From: Ignavibacteria bacterium
GTDB taxonomy: Bacteria; Bacteroidota; Ignavibacteria; Tepidaquicellales; Tepidaquicellaceae
DNA: 64,000 bases
NCBI GenBank assembly: GCA_016709315.1
Contig: JADJMZ010000006.1
Span: 124,001-188,000, forward strand
Direction: 5' to 3'
Shown here: in pieces, positions 18,601 to 27,056 of the stretch
Numbering within the stretch: position 1 is the stretch's first letter
Layout: every line of letters begins with the position of its first letter
Made by a program: the position numbers and the translations under genes
The notes under the pieces: generated by a model
What the model was told of the DNA's origin: nothing
Database searches by the model: none
What the model saw: only the letters and a program-made list of their open reading frames with translations

Positions 18601-21600
18601 TTAGAAAGTATATCAAACAGAAATGAAGAAGTGCTTCCGGTGCCTGCTCCAAGTTCAAGAATTCTTATCTTTCTGTCTGAAGGCAATTCGCTTACAATCT
18701 TTTTTACAACTTCCTTCAAAGCAATATTCATCGGACTGAATCCTGGAGAGCTGCGGTAAAGTTCCGTAGTCTGCGAAAGATCGCCCGCCGGAAACAGTAA
18801 ATGAAGCGGGTCAGCTTTTCCCTGAATGACTTCGGATAATTTATCACCGCATATTGTCAATAGATTTAACTCAGCTTTTACTTCAGGAAATCTGTCTCTG
18901 ATTTTTAAAATGGTTTTTTCTATATCGTTTGTATTTACAGATTCCGTAAATTCTGTTTTATCTCCTGAAATATTTACAAGACCTTTTTCTGATAATATCT
19001 CCTGTAACCTGTCTGTCAGTTTCTTACGCTGATTAACTGCTTTAAGATCGTTTACAGAAAATACATTTCCCTTTTCAGTTTTTATTCCTGATTTTACATA
19101 AGCTTGTGCAATGTAAAGCAAACTTAAATAATCCAGCTCTTCTATTCCTTTCCTGTACTGAGCTAAATTATTTTCTTTAATCAATTCTGAAAATAATTTA
19201 TCGGAAACTGATTTCAGATTTTTTATTCCGGAGTTAATGCCCGATACAATTTCATTTGCTCTGTTTGCCTGCTCTTTCCAGAGTATCTCATAAAACCAGT
19301 CCTTCAGCTCATCTTTTGACGATAAAAATTCTTCTCTGCTAACTTCCTTAAGCTGAAGTCCTTTGATCTCAGCTAAGATATTCCCGGAGGTTGTCAGAAG
19401 CTCAATGTCAGCTTTATGTATTTTAGATTTTCTCTTCTTCGGACCGGTTTCGGTTTCTGTGTTTATTCTGACTAGACTGTAAATCTCTCCCGGACATTTC
19501 CCTGATAAAATAAACTTATCAATTCCGACAGGTATAAATGCTGAATCACTGTTACTTTTCAGAAGCAAAGCAAGCGCAGTCTGAAAAGCCGAATCAAGCG
19601 CAACCGGATGTATGATGTATCTTCTGTCATTGAGATCTGCGTCTATTTGAATAAATCCAAGAGCTGATTTATCATTTGTATATATTTCCTTCAATGCCTG
19701 AAAATATTTTTTATATTCAATGCCTGCTTTTTTTGCATTATCATACAATGAACTTGCAGGAATAATATTGCTGATCTCATCTTTCAGATTATTAATGTCT
19801 TCGTTTTGCCGGAAGTCAGTTTTATCCGGTTTTATATTTCCCGATGCGTGAAGAGTCCAGTGTGAATTATTTCCGGCAGACAAACTGAATATTTCGAATC
19901 TGTATTTATTCTTTTCTGTCTTCGAAATTATTGTCTGCAAATTCTTAGACTCTTTATCTCCAAGTATCATTGCCTGATGAAAAACAATTTCGCTTAACTT
20001 CAGAGACTCGCTTTTCAAAACTTCAGCGCCTGCTGTCAATGCCATCTCAATGTATGCAGCTCCGGGAATAATTATTTTATCAAATACACAATGATCCTTC
20101 AGATATGAAATATCATCAATGCTGACGAATGAGTTAAAAATAAATTCGTTCTCCGAAGCGCTAAGTAATCTCAATCCTGAAAGCGGATGATCTTTATTTC
20201 CTTTTGATTTAATTATAGAAGAAGTCTGAAACGATTCCGGTCTTGAGCCTTTCGCCTCGTCTATCCAGTATCTCTGTTTCTGAAACGGGTAAGAGGGGAC
20301 TGATATCAGATTGTGAGAAAAATCTTTTTCAAAACTATTCCAGTCAGGTGAAAGTCCTTTCACATAAAGTTTTCCAAGACCTTGCAGCATGGTTTCCCAG
20401 ATTGTGAAATTCTTTTTAAAACTCGGAAGCCAGTTCAGATTCGGATCCATGACTGTCTCCTGTCCCATTCCAATGGAAGTCGGCTTCGGACCGAGATCAA
20501 TGAATGTATCGCAGCCGAAATTAACACATGCTTTTATTGAATCGGAAAATCTTACTCCGGACATAATGTGCTCACACCAGTAATCTGCATTTGAAATTTT
20601 GTCAGTTACAATTTCTCCTGTAATGTTTGACACAACGGGAATCTGCGCAGATGAATATTTAACAGTATTGCAGACTTTTCTGAATTCTTCAATCATAGTT
20701 TTCATCAGCGGAGAGTGAGATGCAATAGAAACGGTGATCTTCTTATACTCTGTCTGATTTTTGTCAAAAGACGGGAGTATTTTTGCGAGAGAATCTTTAT
20801 CTCCCGATATGACAGTCTTAAATGGTCCATTAATGGAAGCGACTGAAACAGTATCTTCAAAACCTTTTATCGCTTCTGCTGTTGTCTTTTCATCAGCAAA
20901 GATGGTGTACATCTCGCCGTTGCTTGTGAGAGTTTCCATCAGTCTGCCTCTTTCCGTAACTAATTTCAAACCGTCCTCAAGACTGAAAACACCTGCCAGA
21001 CAGGCTGCAATGTATTCTCCGGCGCTGTGACCCATCATGATTGCAGGATTTACTCCCCATGACATCCAGACCTGAGCAAGCGCATATTCTACAGCAAACA
21101 AAGCCGGCTGTGTGTACATCGTTTCATTGATCGGATTCAGAGTTTCATCTTTTTCATAAAAAAGAACTTCAAGCAGACTCTTGTCTAAATAATTTCTTAA
21201 TATCTCATCGCATCTGTTGATGGTTTTTCTGAACAAGGGATGTGTATCATAAAGTTCTTTTCCCATTCCTATATACTGAGCTCCCTGACCGGGAAACAGG
21301 AAGGCAATTTTCGGAGAATGATTTGCTTTGACAACTCCCTGAATTATGTCAAAAGATTCTTTAGAATTTCTGTAATTACTTATTTCCTTTTTCAGATCAT
21401 TTAAATCCGTGCAGACAAAAACAAGTCTGTGATTATGCGCAGCTCTGATGTTTGCTGAATAACAAACATCTTCCGGTTTCATGTCGCTGTAATCATTCAG
21501 ATAAGTTTCGTAATCAGATACAATCTGATTAAGCACATTCTTGTTTTTTGCGCTTAGTGTTAATATATTATGCGGCTTTGATTTTGACACAATCCGGGAA

Positions 21601-24600
21601 GTATCCGGAGCATTCTTCAGAATTATATGCGCATTTGTTCCGCCAAATCCGAATGAACTTACTCCTGCGATTCTGTTTTTGCTTTCCCATTCAATATTTT
21701 TATCAGCTACTTTTACAAGTGTATCTTCAATTAATATTTCAGGATTGAGTTTTTTAAAATTAAGATGCTTCGGAATTTCATTGTTGTATAAAGCAAGACT
21801 GGTTTTAATAACTCCTGCAATTCCCGCTGCAGCTTCAAGATGACCTATGTTTGTTTTTACAGAACCTATCCATAAAACATTATCATTTTTTCTGTCAATG
21901 TTTAGAGCTTCTTTAAGTGAATTTACTTCTATAGGATCACCGAGAGGTGTTCCTGTTCCGTGTGTTTCAATATAACTTACTTCATTTGCTTTTATTCCTG
22001 CATTAGTCAATGCGCTTTTTACAACTGCAACCTGCGATGGTCCGTTAGGCGCTGTAAGTCCGTTGCTTCTGCCGTCCTGATTTATAGCTGATCCCTGAAT
22101 GACGGAATAAATCCTGTCTCCGTCTCTCACCGCATCGGATAATTTTTTTAATACAACAATTCCGCATCCTTCGCTTCTAACATAACCGTCTGCATCAGCG
22201 TCAAAAGTTTTGCATTTTCCGTCAGGAGCAAGCATATCCGCTTCCGTAAAGACAATGTTCCAGTCAGGCGCAAGAAGTAAATTTACTCCGCCTGCCAGTG
22301 CCATTGAAGACTGACCGCTTCTGATACTCTGACATGCAGTGTGAAGCGCTACAAGAGACGACGAACAAGCTGTATCTATCGCTAAGCTCGGTCCCCTGAA
22401 ATCAAAAAAGTATGAAAGACGGTTTGCAGCAATGCTGAGTGAAGTTCCTGTTCCGGTATAAACATCAAACAATTCTTTTCTGCCGGCAGAATATCTCGCG
22501 TAATCATAAGTGCAAATTCCCATGAACACGCCTACATCTTTTCCAGCAAGAGTTTCCGGATTAATTCCTGAATCTTCAATCGCTTCCCATGCGACTTCAA
22601 GCGCGAATCTCTGCTGAGGATCTATCTGCACTGCCTCTCTCGGCGATATTCCGAAAAATACAGGATCGAATTTATCCGTATCATCAGCAAATCCGCCGTA
22701 AGTTACAGTCGAGCTGTTAAGTGAATCCTTGTCCCATCTGCCTTCAGGAATCCGGCTTATTGAATCTTGTCCGTTCTTAAGATTTTTCCAGAATTGATTT
22801 ACATTCTTTGCACCGGGAAAACGCAAACCGATTCCCGTAATTGCTATAGGTTCATTGCTGTCATATTTATTCTGAATTTTCAGTTCTTCTTTTTCAATAT
22901 TAATTTTCGTTCCTGTATCCCTGCTCAAAAAATCTGAAAGAGAATTTATATTCGGATAATCATAAACTAATGTAGCCGGCAGCTCTTTTTCGAGAAGCAT
23001 CTCAAGATCTCCCGAAAGCTGAACGGCTTTTAATGAGTCCATTCCGTAAACTGCAAACGGTTCTCCGGTATTGATGGATTCTTTTTTGATCTGCATTAAT
23101 TCAGAGATCCTGTTAACAAGCCATTCTTTAAGATCATCCTTCGTAACGTTGAATTTAATTTTATCTTTTTTGTCTTCAGTTTTTTTTCTTTTGTCAGAAA
23201 TATTTCCCTGTTTCCATTCGGCGACTGTTTCAAGATTTCCTTCTTCAACACCGTCTTTGCAGGTTCTTCTCTGAATCTTTCCGCTGGAAGTTTTGGGAAC
23301 TGTCCCGGGTGGAATTAAAGTGATCGAATAAACCTGAAGATCATGTTCTTCTGATACAGATTTTCTTATTGCTTTAAATACTTCCTCAGCGTCAAAATCT
23401 TTTAAAAAGTTTTTTTGCAGCTCCTGCACAATACTCAGATGCTCTTCTCCTTCCACATCTATTGAAAATGCTGCAACGCATCCTAATCTCAGAGCAGGAT
23501 GACTTGCTTCCACAGTATATTCAATGTCCTGAGGATAATGATTCTGTCCGCGGATAATAATGAGATCTTTATGTCTTCCTGTGATGTATAATTCATTGTC
23601 AGTAATAAATCCAAGATCACCAGTTCTTAAGAAAGGTCCTTCATTTGTATCTGCAATATGCGCTTTGAATGTTTCAGTAGTCGCATCTTCTCTCTGCCAG
23701 TAACCCTGAGCAATTGATTTTCCTGAAGCCCACACTTCGCCCACTTCGCCTTCTATGCATTCAATTAGAGTTGCAGGGTTTACTATCGCTATCCTTGTAT
23801 CTTCAATTGAATTGCTGTGTCCGACATGTATTTTGGAGTCTTTGTCATTTTCTTTTGCTGCAACAGCTATGTTTTTCTTTTCAATTGAACTGTCATCAAA
23901 TCTTTTCATCACCGGATCATTGCCGGTAAAAGTTGTAGTGAGTATCAGCGTTCCTTCGGCAAGTCCGTAACCCGGACAAAAGTGTTTTAAACCAAATCCG
24001 CAAGACCCGAAATAATCTGAAAATTTTGTAATCGTCTCTGCTCTTACCGGCTCCGCTGCATTCATAGCTGCTGTCCATGTGGAAAGGTCGAGAGTCTTCT
24101 TCTGCTCTTCACTTATTTTATTCACACATAATTCAAATGCAAAATTCGGAGCAGCATTATGAGTGCCCTTGTATTTTGAAATCGCATTCAGCCATCTGAA
24201 AGGTTTTTGAACAAATGCCTGCGGTGTCATAAAGTAACATGGATATCCGCAATAGAAGGGGAGCAGTATTCCGTAGATCAGTCCCATGTCATGATGAATA
24301 GGAAGCCACGTAACCATTACGCTTTTATCATCGTGAGGATGTGACTTGTCAATAATATATAGATTTGTAAGAAGATTCTGATGATTTACCATCACTCCTT
24401 TCGGAATGCCTGTGGAACCTGAAGTATACTGCAGATATGCAAGTGTGTCAGACTTAATTCCGGCATCTGTATAAATTACACAAAGATCATCTGATATAAG
24501 TTCTGTTTCTATCCATTCAATATTTTTTAATACTTCATCTCTGCCAAACTCATCTCTTAACTCTTCAGTGATCTCCTTTGTAGAAAGTATAATCTTTGCG

Positions 24601-24941
24601 CCGCTGTCCTTTGCGATAGCGGATATTCTTGATAAGGATTTATTTTTTCCCGGAAGGTGAAGGGGTACTGAGATTACTCCTGCATAAAGACATCCGAAAA
24701 ATGAATCGAGATACTCAAGTCCGGATTCATAAATAAGCAAAGCTCTTTCGCCTTTTAAATTCAATGACTGAAGTCTTGCTGCAATGCTTTTTGCCCTGAT
24801 GTCAAGTTCTTTGTAAGAAAAACTTCCGCCTTCTCTTTCTCCCTCTTCAAGAAAAACAAATGCGGTTTTATCCGGCTGATTGTCAGCTCGCCATCGTAAA
24901 AGCTCTGTCAGAGTCTGCGCCTTTTGCTGAATTTCACTCAT
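15663..24941 (-). CDS. hybrid FAAL-type I PKS: FAAL-ACP-KS-AT-DH-cMT-KR-ACP-ACP-ACP
   Basis: 3092 residues, uninterrupted. Fatty acyl-AMP ligase about 1-590 (YLQYTSGSTGIPKG) activates a free fatty acid. ACP1 follows (GMDSLKA, about 650). KS about 695-1110 has DTACSSSL, THGTGTPLGD and NIGHLEAAAG. AT about 1210-1510 has GQGAQYIGMG and GHSAGEY; its specificity tetrad reads IASH, neither clear malonyl HAFH nor methylmalonyl YASH. DH about 1590-1860 has DHCVFDKIIIPG and LDSAFQ. C-methyltransferase has LELGAGTGS (about 2097). KR has GGLSGLG (about 2503) and LDD (B-type). There is no enoylreductase. Three nearly identical ACPs (GLDSLMAI) end the protein. Logic: load a fatty acid, extend once, C-methylate, reduce and dehydrate to a 2-methyl-2-enoyl chain passed to the NRPS. 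The gene is 39 bp after the P450. Confidence 0.96.
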   Translation of the reverse strand: MSEIQQKAQTLTELLRWRADNQPDKTAFVFLEEGEREGGSFSYKELDIRAKSIAARLQSLNLKGERALLIYESGLEYLDSFFGCLYAGVISVPLHLPGKNKSLSRISAIAKDSGAKIILSTKEITEELRDEFGRDEVLKNIEWIETELISDDLCVIYTDAGIKSDTLAYLQYTSGSTGIPKGVMVNHQNLLTNLYIIDKSHPHDDKSVMVTWLPIHHDMGLIYGILLPFYCGYPCYFMTPQAFVQKPFRWLNAISKYKGTHNAAPNFAFELCVNKISEEQKKTLDLSTWTAAMNAAEPVRAETITKFSDYFGSCGFGLKHFCPGYGLAEGTLILTTTFTGNDPVMKRFDDSSIEKKNIAVAAKENDKDSKIHVGHSNSIEDTRIAIVNPATLIECIEGEVGEVWASGKSIAQGYWQREDATTETFKAHIADTNEGPFLRTGDLGFITDNELYITGRHKDLIIIRGQNHYPQDIEYTVEASHPALRLGCVAAFSIDVEGEEHLSIVQELQKNFLKDFDAEEVFKAIRKSVSEEHDLQVYSITLIPPGTVPKTSSGKIQRRTCKDGVEEGNLETVAEWKQGNISDKRKKTEDKKDKIKFNVTKDDLKEWLVNRISELMQIKKESINTGEPFAVYGMDSLKAVQLSGDLEMLLEKELPATLVYDYPNINSLSDFLSRDTGTKINIEKEELKIQNKYDSNEPIAITGIGLRFPGAKNVNQFWKNLKNGQDSISRIPEGRWDKDSLNSSTVTYGGFADDTDKFDPVFFGISPREAVQIDPQQRFALEVAWEAIEDSGINPETLAGKDVGVFMGICTYDYARYSAGRKELFDVYTGTGTSLSIAANRLSYFFDFRGPSLAIDTACSSSLVALHTACQSIRSGQSSMALAGGVNLLLAPDWNIVFTEADMLAPDGKCKTFDADADGYVRSEGCGIVVLKKLSDAVRDGDRIYSVIQGSAINQDGRSNGLTAPNGPSQVAVVKSALTNAGIKANEVSYIETHGTGTPLGDPIEVNSLKEALNIDRKNDNVLWIGSVKTNIGHLEAAAGIAGVIKTSLALYNNEIPKHLNFKKLNPEILIEDTLVKVADKNIEWESKNRIAGVSSFGFGGTNAHIILKNAPDTSRIVSKSKPHNILTLSAKNKNVLNQIVSDYETYLNDYSDMKPEDVCYSANIRAAHNHRLVFVCTDLNDLKKEISNYRNSKESFDIIQGVVKANHSPKIAFLFPGQGAQYIGMGKELYDTHPLFRKTINRCDEILRNYLDKSLLEVLFYEKDETLNPINETMYTQPALFAVEYALAQVWMSWGVNPAIMMGHSAGEYIAACLAGVFSLEDGLKLVTERGRLMETLTSNGEMYTIFADEKTTAEAIKGFEDTVSVASINGPFKTVISGDKDSLAKILPSFDKNQTEYKKITVSIASHSPLMKTMIEEFRKVCNTVKYSSAQIPVVSNITGEIVTDKISNADYWCEHIMSGVRFSDSIKACVNFGCDTFIDLGPKPTSIGMGQETVMDPNLNWLPSFKKNFTIWETMLQGLGKLYVKGLSPDWNSFEKDFSHNLISVPSYPFQKQRYWIDEAKGSRPESFQTSSIIKSKGNKDHPLSGLRLLSASENEFIFNSFVSIDDISYLKDHCVFDKIIIPGAAYIEMALTAGAEVLKSESLKLSEIVFHQAMILGDKESKNLQTIISKTEKNKYRFEIFSLSAGNNSHWTLHASGNIKPDKTDFRQNEDINNLKDEISNIIPASSLYDNAKKAGIEYKKYFQALKEIYTNDKSALGFIQIDADLNDRRYIIHPVALDSAFQTALALLLKSNSDSAFIPVGIDKFILSGKCPGEIYSLVRINTETETGPKKRKSKIHKADIELLTTSGNILAEIKGLQLKEVSREEFLSSKDELKDWFYEILWKEQANRANEIVSGINSGIKNLKSVSDKLFSELIKENNLAQYRKGIEELDYLSLLYIAQAYVKSGIKTEKGNVFSVNDLKAVNQRKKLTDRLQEILSEKGLVNISGDKTEFTESVNTNDIEKTILKIRDRFPEVKAELNLLTICGDKLSEVIQGKADPLHLLFPAGDLSQTTELYRSSPGFSPMNIALKEVVKKIVSELPSDRKIRILELGAGTGSTSSFLFDILSKNRTHYSFTDISPSFFIKAKDEFRDYDFIEYKVLDIEREIVSQGFAENGFDIVIASNVIHATKDLKTTSANILKLLAPGGILILNEVTEKRNWIDLTFGMTDGWWRFEDKDLRSSYPLLSNATWKLFLEQSGFETAAVSSPANKKSNSFSGQSLIFAFKPALKKAEKSKKHKLFFADSKSSKNISKYIKSSEESYTLVSHSSKDEFQKISDSEYKADLTKKENVEKVFKDLSLSDKGNVAIVFMNSHSGNIKTDDIEKLSEACCLSLLNIIQSFPSAGFKTIPSIEIVTHDSQFVREGDNLKGLLYSSLWGLGKVIEMEHPEFKCRLTDIDSMEDIKALVEEINSDPDERYVAFRDGRRFVSRLQRSVNSFTDNDSLFRTDETGSYLITGGLSGLGILTAKFLASKGAKHLVLTGRSDITENSKEILNEILSLDADVKILKADVTLRDDMEKIFREIKKSGFPLKGIIHSAGVLDDSIIMNQTKTKFDKVMAPKVLGAWYLHELSKKYELDFFVMYSSVASLLGSAGQSNHSSANSFLDSLAHYRRSKGLPALSINWGVWSEIGSAAERGADKMEKIAGIKSINPVNGIKALEKALDINAGQTGILPIDWNKFAEGNNNKFISDLLKKNLLYEESQFVSNETGKDIISQMRAAPEEMHSELLTEYFRKIISGIMGLEPDDLLTDQPLNTIGLDSLMAIELKNKVNIELGVDLNLVRYMEDTNIDQLADELKEQLSEILHQSDSFANILKNSPAGKHNELIVNYFRNLISGIMGLEPEDLDIEQPLNSVGLDSLMAIELKNKVNMELGVDLNLVRYMEDTNIIQLAEELKEQLSKIINQSDSFINRLNNSPAEKHNELLINYFLNLISGIMGLDPEDLDIEQPLNSVGLDSLMAIELKNKVNMELGVDLNLVRYMEETNILRLAEELKQQLPKILFSNEKDEKESAAIKQISEEDKTRDLLANLDDLTEEQLEQLFKEMN
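15775..16640 (-). repeat. three tandem ACP-encoding units, 294-bp period
   Basis: The codons for the Gly-Leu-Asp-Ser phosphopantetheine site recur at about 15925, 16219 and 16513, exactly 294 bp (98 residues) apart. The two downstream units are almost identical (NSVGLDSLMA), the first slightly diverged (NTIGLDSLMA). Boundaries are approximate. Recent duplication or gene conversion within the PKS gene is the simplest reading. Confidence 0.85.
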
Positions 24942-24980
24942 ATTGTAAAAAAACTGATTATTTAATTGTAAATAAAATCT

Positions 24981-26276
24981 CTAAATATTTAAACTCAACT
25001 CCAGACTTTCCAATCCTCTCGAATGAAGCGATGCATGGTAATTATACTCTTTATCTTTTAATTTCATTTCCGGAAAATTCTCAAGCAGAGAATTTATTCC
25101 GATCTCCGCTTCCAGTCTTCCAAGTCCCGCTCCTGCACAGTAATGAATCCCTCCGCCAAATGATAAAGGAATTACATTTTTTCTTTCTATGTCAAGCGTA
25201 TCAGGATTCTCGAATTTCTCAGGATCTCTGTTGCCTGCTCCAAGCATACAAATTATCTGAATTCCTTTTTTAATTTCTTTCCCGCCTACTATTTCATCTT
25301 CATTTGTCCTCCTGCCGGTGAATTGTGCAGGACTGTCATATCTGAGAAACTCATCCACAGCGCTTTCGATAAGTGCCGGATTGTTTTTTAATTTATCAAA
25401 CTGATCAGGATTTCTAAGCAACGCATATATTCCGTTGGTTATCAGATTCTTCGGTGCCTCGTGAGCATCCATAGTCAGTAATACAAGTGTGGAAGTTATT
25501 TCTTCTACAGAAAGCTTATCATCATTATCTCTGACTGTAAGCAATTTACTTATAAGGTCATCATATTTTTCAGGATTGGCTGCTCTTTCTTCCACAACCT
25601 TTCTGAAATAATCTTTTATTTCCTCTGCGGATTTGTAAATCAGCTGCAGGTCTTCCTGTGTGTACTGACTTGTTACCACATCCAGCGTTCTCACTACCTG
25701 CGATCCCCATTTGTCAAGAATATCACGGTCTTCTTTCGGCGTACCGTACATTTCAGCGACAGTAAGAGTTGCAAGAGGATAAGAAAAATCCCTTATCAAT
25801 TCGAAATCATCTTTAGCATCTCCTGATCTGATCTTATCTATTAAATACTTTGCAATAGATTCGATATTCGGTTTCAGATTAGCTGTCAGCTTTACAGACA
25901 TAACTTTATTCAGAAAACTCCTGATCCTTGTGTGATCAGGCGGATCAAGGAAATTTACCCAGTGCTGACGCATCTGAGTCAGAGCATTTAACTTCGAATA
26001 ATTCTGTGCAGTAATCTTAGACTTTCCGAATCTGTTTCCTCTGCCGAATTTTTTATTGATAAGAACTGAAGATATATGATCATATTTAGTAACTATCCAT
26101 AGATCTTCTGACAAAAACCCCATCGGAGATTTCATATAAAATACAGGATCATACTCTCTTAGTTTTTTATAGACCGGATATGGATTGTTAGTATTTTCGC
26201 GGGAGGAAAGGACTTTGAATAAATTAAAATCCTCATTAATTATAATATTTTTTGCAGTTTCCACGTTATTTTTCAT
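24981..26276 (-). CDS. cytochrome P450
   Basis: 431 residues, soluble bacterial class. Haem ligand loop FGGGIHYCAGAGLGR (about 376, Cys thiolate), K-helix EFLRYDSP with E-x-x-R, and meander RRTNEDEIVGG. The I-helix reads TMDAHEAPKN where most P450s have AGHETT, so the conserved acid is kept but the proton-delivery Thr is Ala. First gene of the operon, 39 bp before the PKS start and behind a candidate promoter. It probably hydroxylates or otherwise oxidises the lipopeptide or its acyl chain; redox partners are not in the window. Confidence 0.93.
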   Translation of the reverse strand: MKNNVETAKNIIINEDFNLFKVLSSRENTNNPYPVYKKLREYDPVFYMKSPMGFLSEDLWIVTKYDHISSVLINKKFGRGNRFGKSKITAQNYSKLNALTQMRQHWVNFLDPPDHTRIRSFLNKVMSVKLTANLKPNIESIAKYLIDKIRSGDAKDDFELIRDFSYPLATLTVAEMYGTPKEDRDILDKWGSQVVRTLDVVTSQYTQEDLQLIYKSAEEIKDYFRKVVEERAANPEKYDDLISKLLTVRDNDDKLSVEEITSTLVLLTMDAHEAPKNLITNGIYALLRNPDQFDKLKNNPALIESAVDEFLRYDSPAQFTGRRTNEDEIVGGKEIKKGIQIICMLGAGNRDPEKFENPDTLDIERKNVIPLSFGGGIHYCAGAGLGRLEAEIGINSLLENFPEMKLKDKEYNYHASLHSRGLESLELSLNI

Positions 26277-26339
26277 AATGAAAATTAAATTTGATAAAAT
26301 GACAATAAAGTCGCCTAAATGATTGTATACTTACTACTT

Positions 26340-26368
26340 AAATTAACTTAATAATAGTAGTTTTTCAA
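26340..26368 (-). promoter_or_regulatory. candidate sigma70-type promoter of the biosynthetic operon
   Basis: Read on the minus strand: TTGAAA, 17 bp, TAATTT, ending about 64 bp before the P450 ATG at 26276. It is the best -35/-10 pair in the 250-bp gap before the next gene. AT-rich sequence makes chance matches common, and the lineage may use a different consensus. Confidence 0.33.
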
Positions 26369-26475
26369 GATAATTGCTTAAAAGGAATAGAAAATAGAAC
26401 ATTGCCGTCCAAAACGTAGTCTTCATTGTGTAACAATCTCTAAGTCTCAAAGACTCAAAGTTTTCTGAACCTCCT

Positions 26476-26522
26476 CATTCCCAAGCCCTAGCTTGGGAAT
26501 GTCTGGTCTTAGCTTGGGAATG
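26476..26522. repeat. CATTCCCAAGC palindrome plus extra half-site
   Basis: CATTCCCAAGC and GCTTGGGAATG form a perfect 11-bp stem over a CCTA loop (26476-26501), followed by a third copy of the right arm at 26512-26522. It lies just after the SixA stop on the minus strand, so it could act as a terminator, but without a T-run; it looks like an intergenic repeat family. Confidence 0.6.
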
Positions 26523-26528
26523 TAAAAC

Positions 26529-27032
26529 TTAGGGGTAATATTTTTTGGGGAATTCAAACAAAAACAAATTTCCTGAACCTGATTTTATTTCTTTCCATGT
26601 GTCGGTTTTAAATTCAATTCCTGCAATTCCGGAAGTAGGCATATTATCTATTCCACTTCCGCTTAAATTGTTAACAGCATATGTTATCCCGGGATTATGA
26701 GCCAGAAGAAAAACAGTCTTGTATTTATCATCGGTTTCTCTGACTGTTTTTATGATCTCTGAATCTGAGGCGAGGTAAAGTTCGCGTAATGAAATAATAT
26801 TTTCTTTTTCGTAATTTAACTTATCCGCAAGAATATTCGCAAATTCCATTGTCCTTACTGCTGTACTTGAAAGGATCAGATCAGGAAATATCTCAAGCTG
26901 ATAAAGCTTCTCCGCCATAAAAGGCGCATCATATTTCCCGCGCTTATTCAGCGGTCTGTCGTGATCGCTCATTCCGGGATGCTTCCAGCTTGACTTTGAA
27001 TGCCTTATTAAAAATAATTTTTTGATAAACAT
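26529..27032 (-). CDS. SixA-like phosphohistidine phosphatase
   Basis: 167-residue histidine phosphatase (RHG) superfamily protein. The catalytic start is LFLIRHSKSSW (phospho-accepting His about 11), then DHDRPLNKRGKYDA, ILSSTAVRTMEFA (second Arg) and LLAHNPGITY (second catalytic His). The short length and HDRPLNKRG block are typical of SixA, which dephosphorylates phosphohistidine on histidine-containing phosphotransfer domains. It is 24 bp downstream of the HD-PycTM gene on the same strand. The target cannot be named; there is no phosphorelay in the window. Confidence 0.85.
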   Translation of the reverse strand: MFIKKLFLIRHSKSSWKHPGMSDHDRPLNKRGKYDAPFMAEKLYQLEIFPDLILSSTAVRTMEFANILADKLNYEKENIISLRELYLASDSEIIKTVRETDDKYKTVFLLAHNPGITYAVNNLSGSGIDNMPTSGIAGIEFKTDTWKEIKSGSGNLFLFEFPKKYYP

Positions 27033-27056
27033 TCTTAATTTTAATAATTATGAAGA

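Noticed and set aside
15588..24000. Many + strand ORFs of 60-137 codons opposite the megasynthase genes
   Set aside because: They are shadows of conserved minus-strand domains, with no ribosome sites or recognisable domains.
26476..26522. Terminator of the SixA-HD transcript
   Set aside because: The palindrome is strong but lacks a T-run and carries an additional half-site; also its orientation is upstream of the P450 promoter region, so it is listed as a repeat only.
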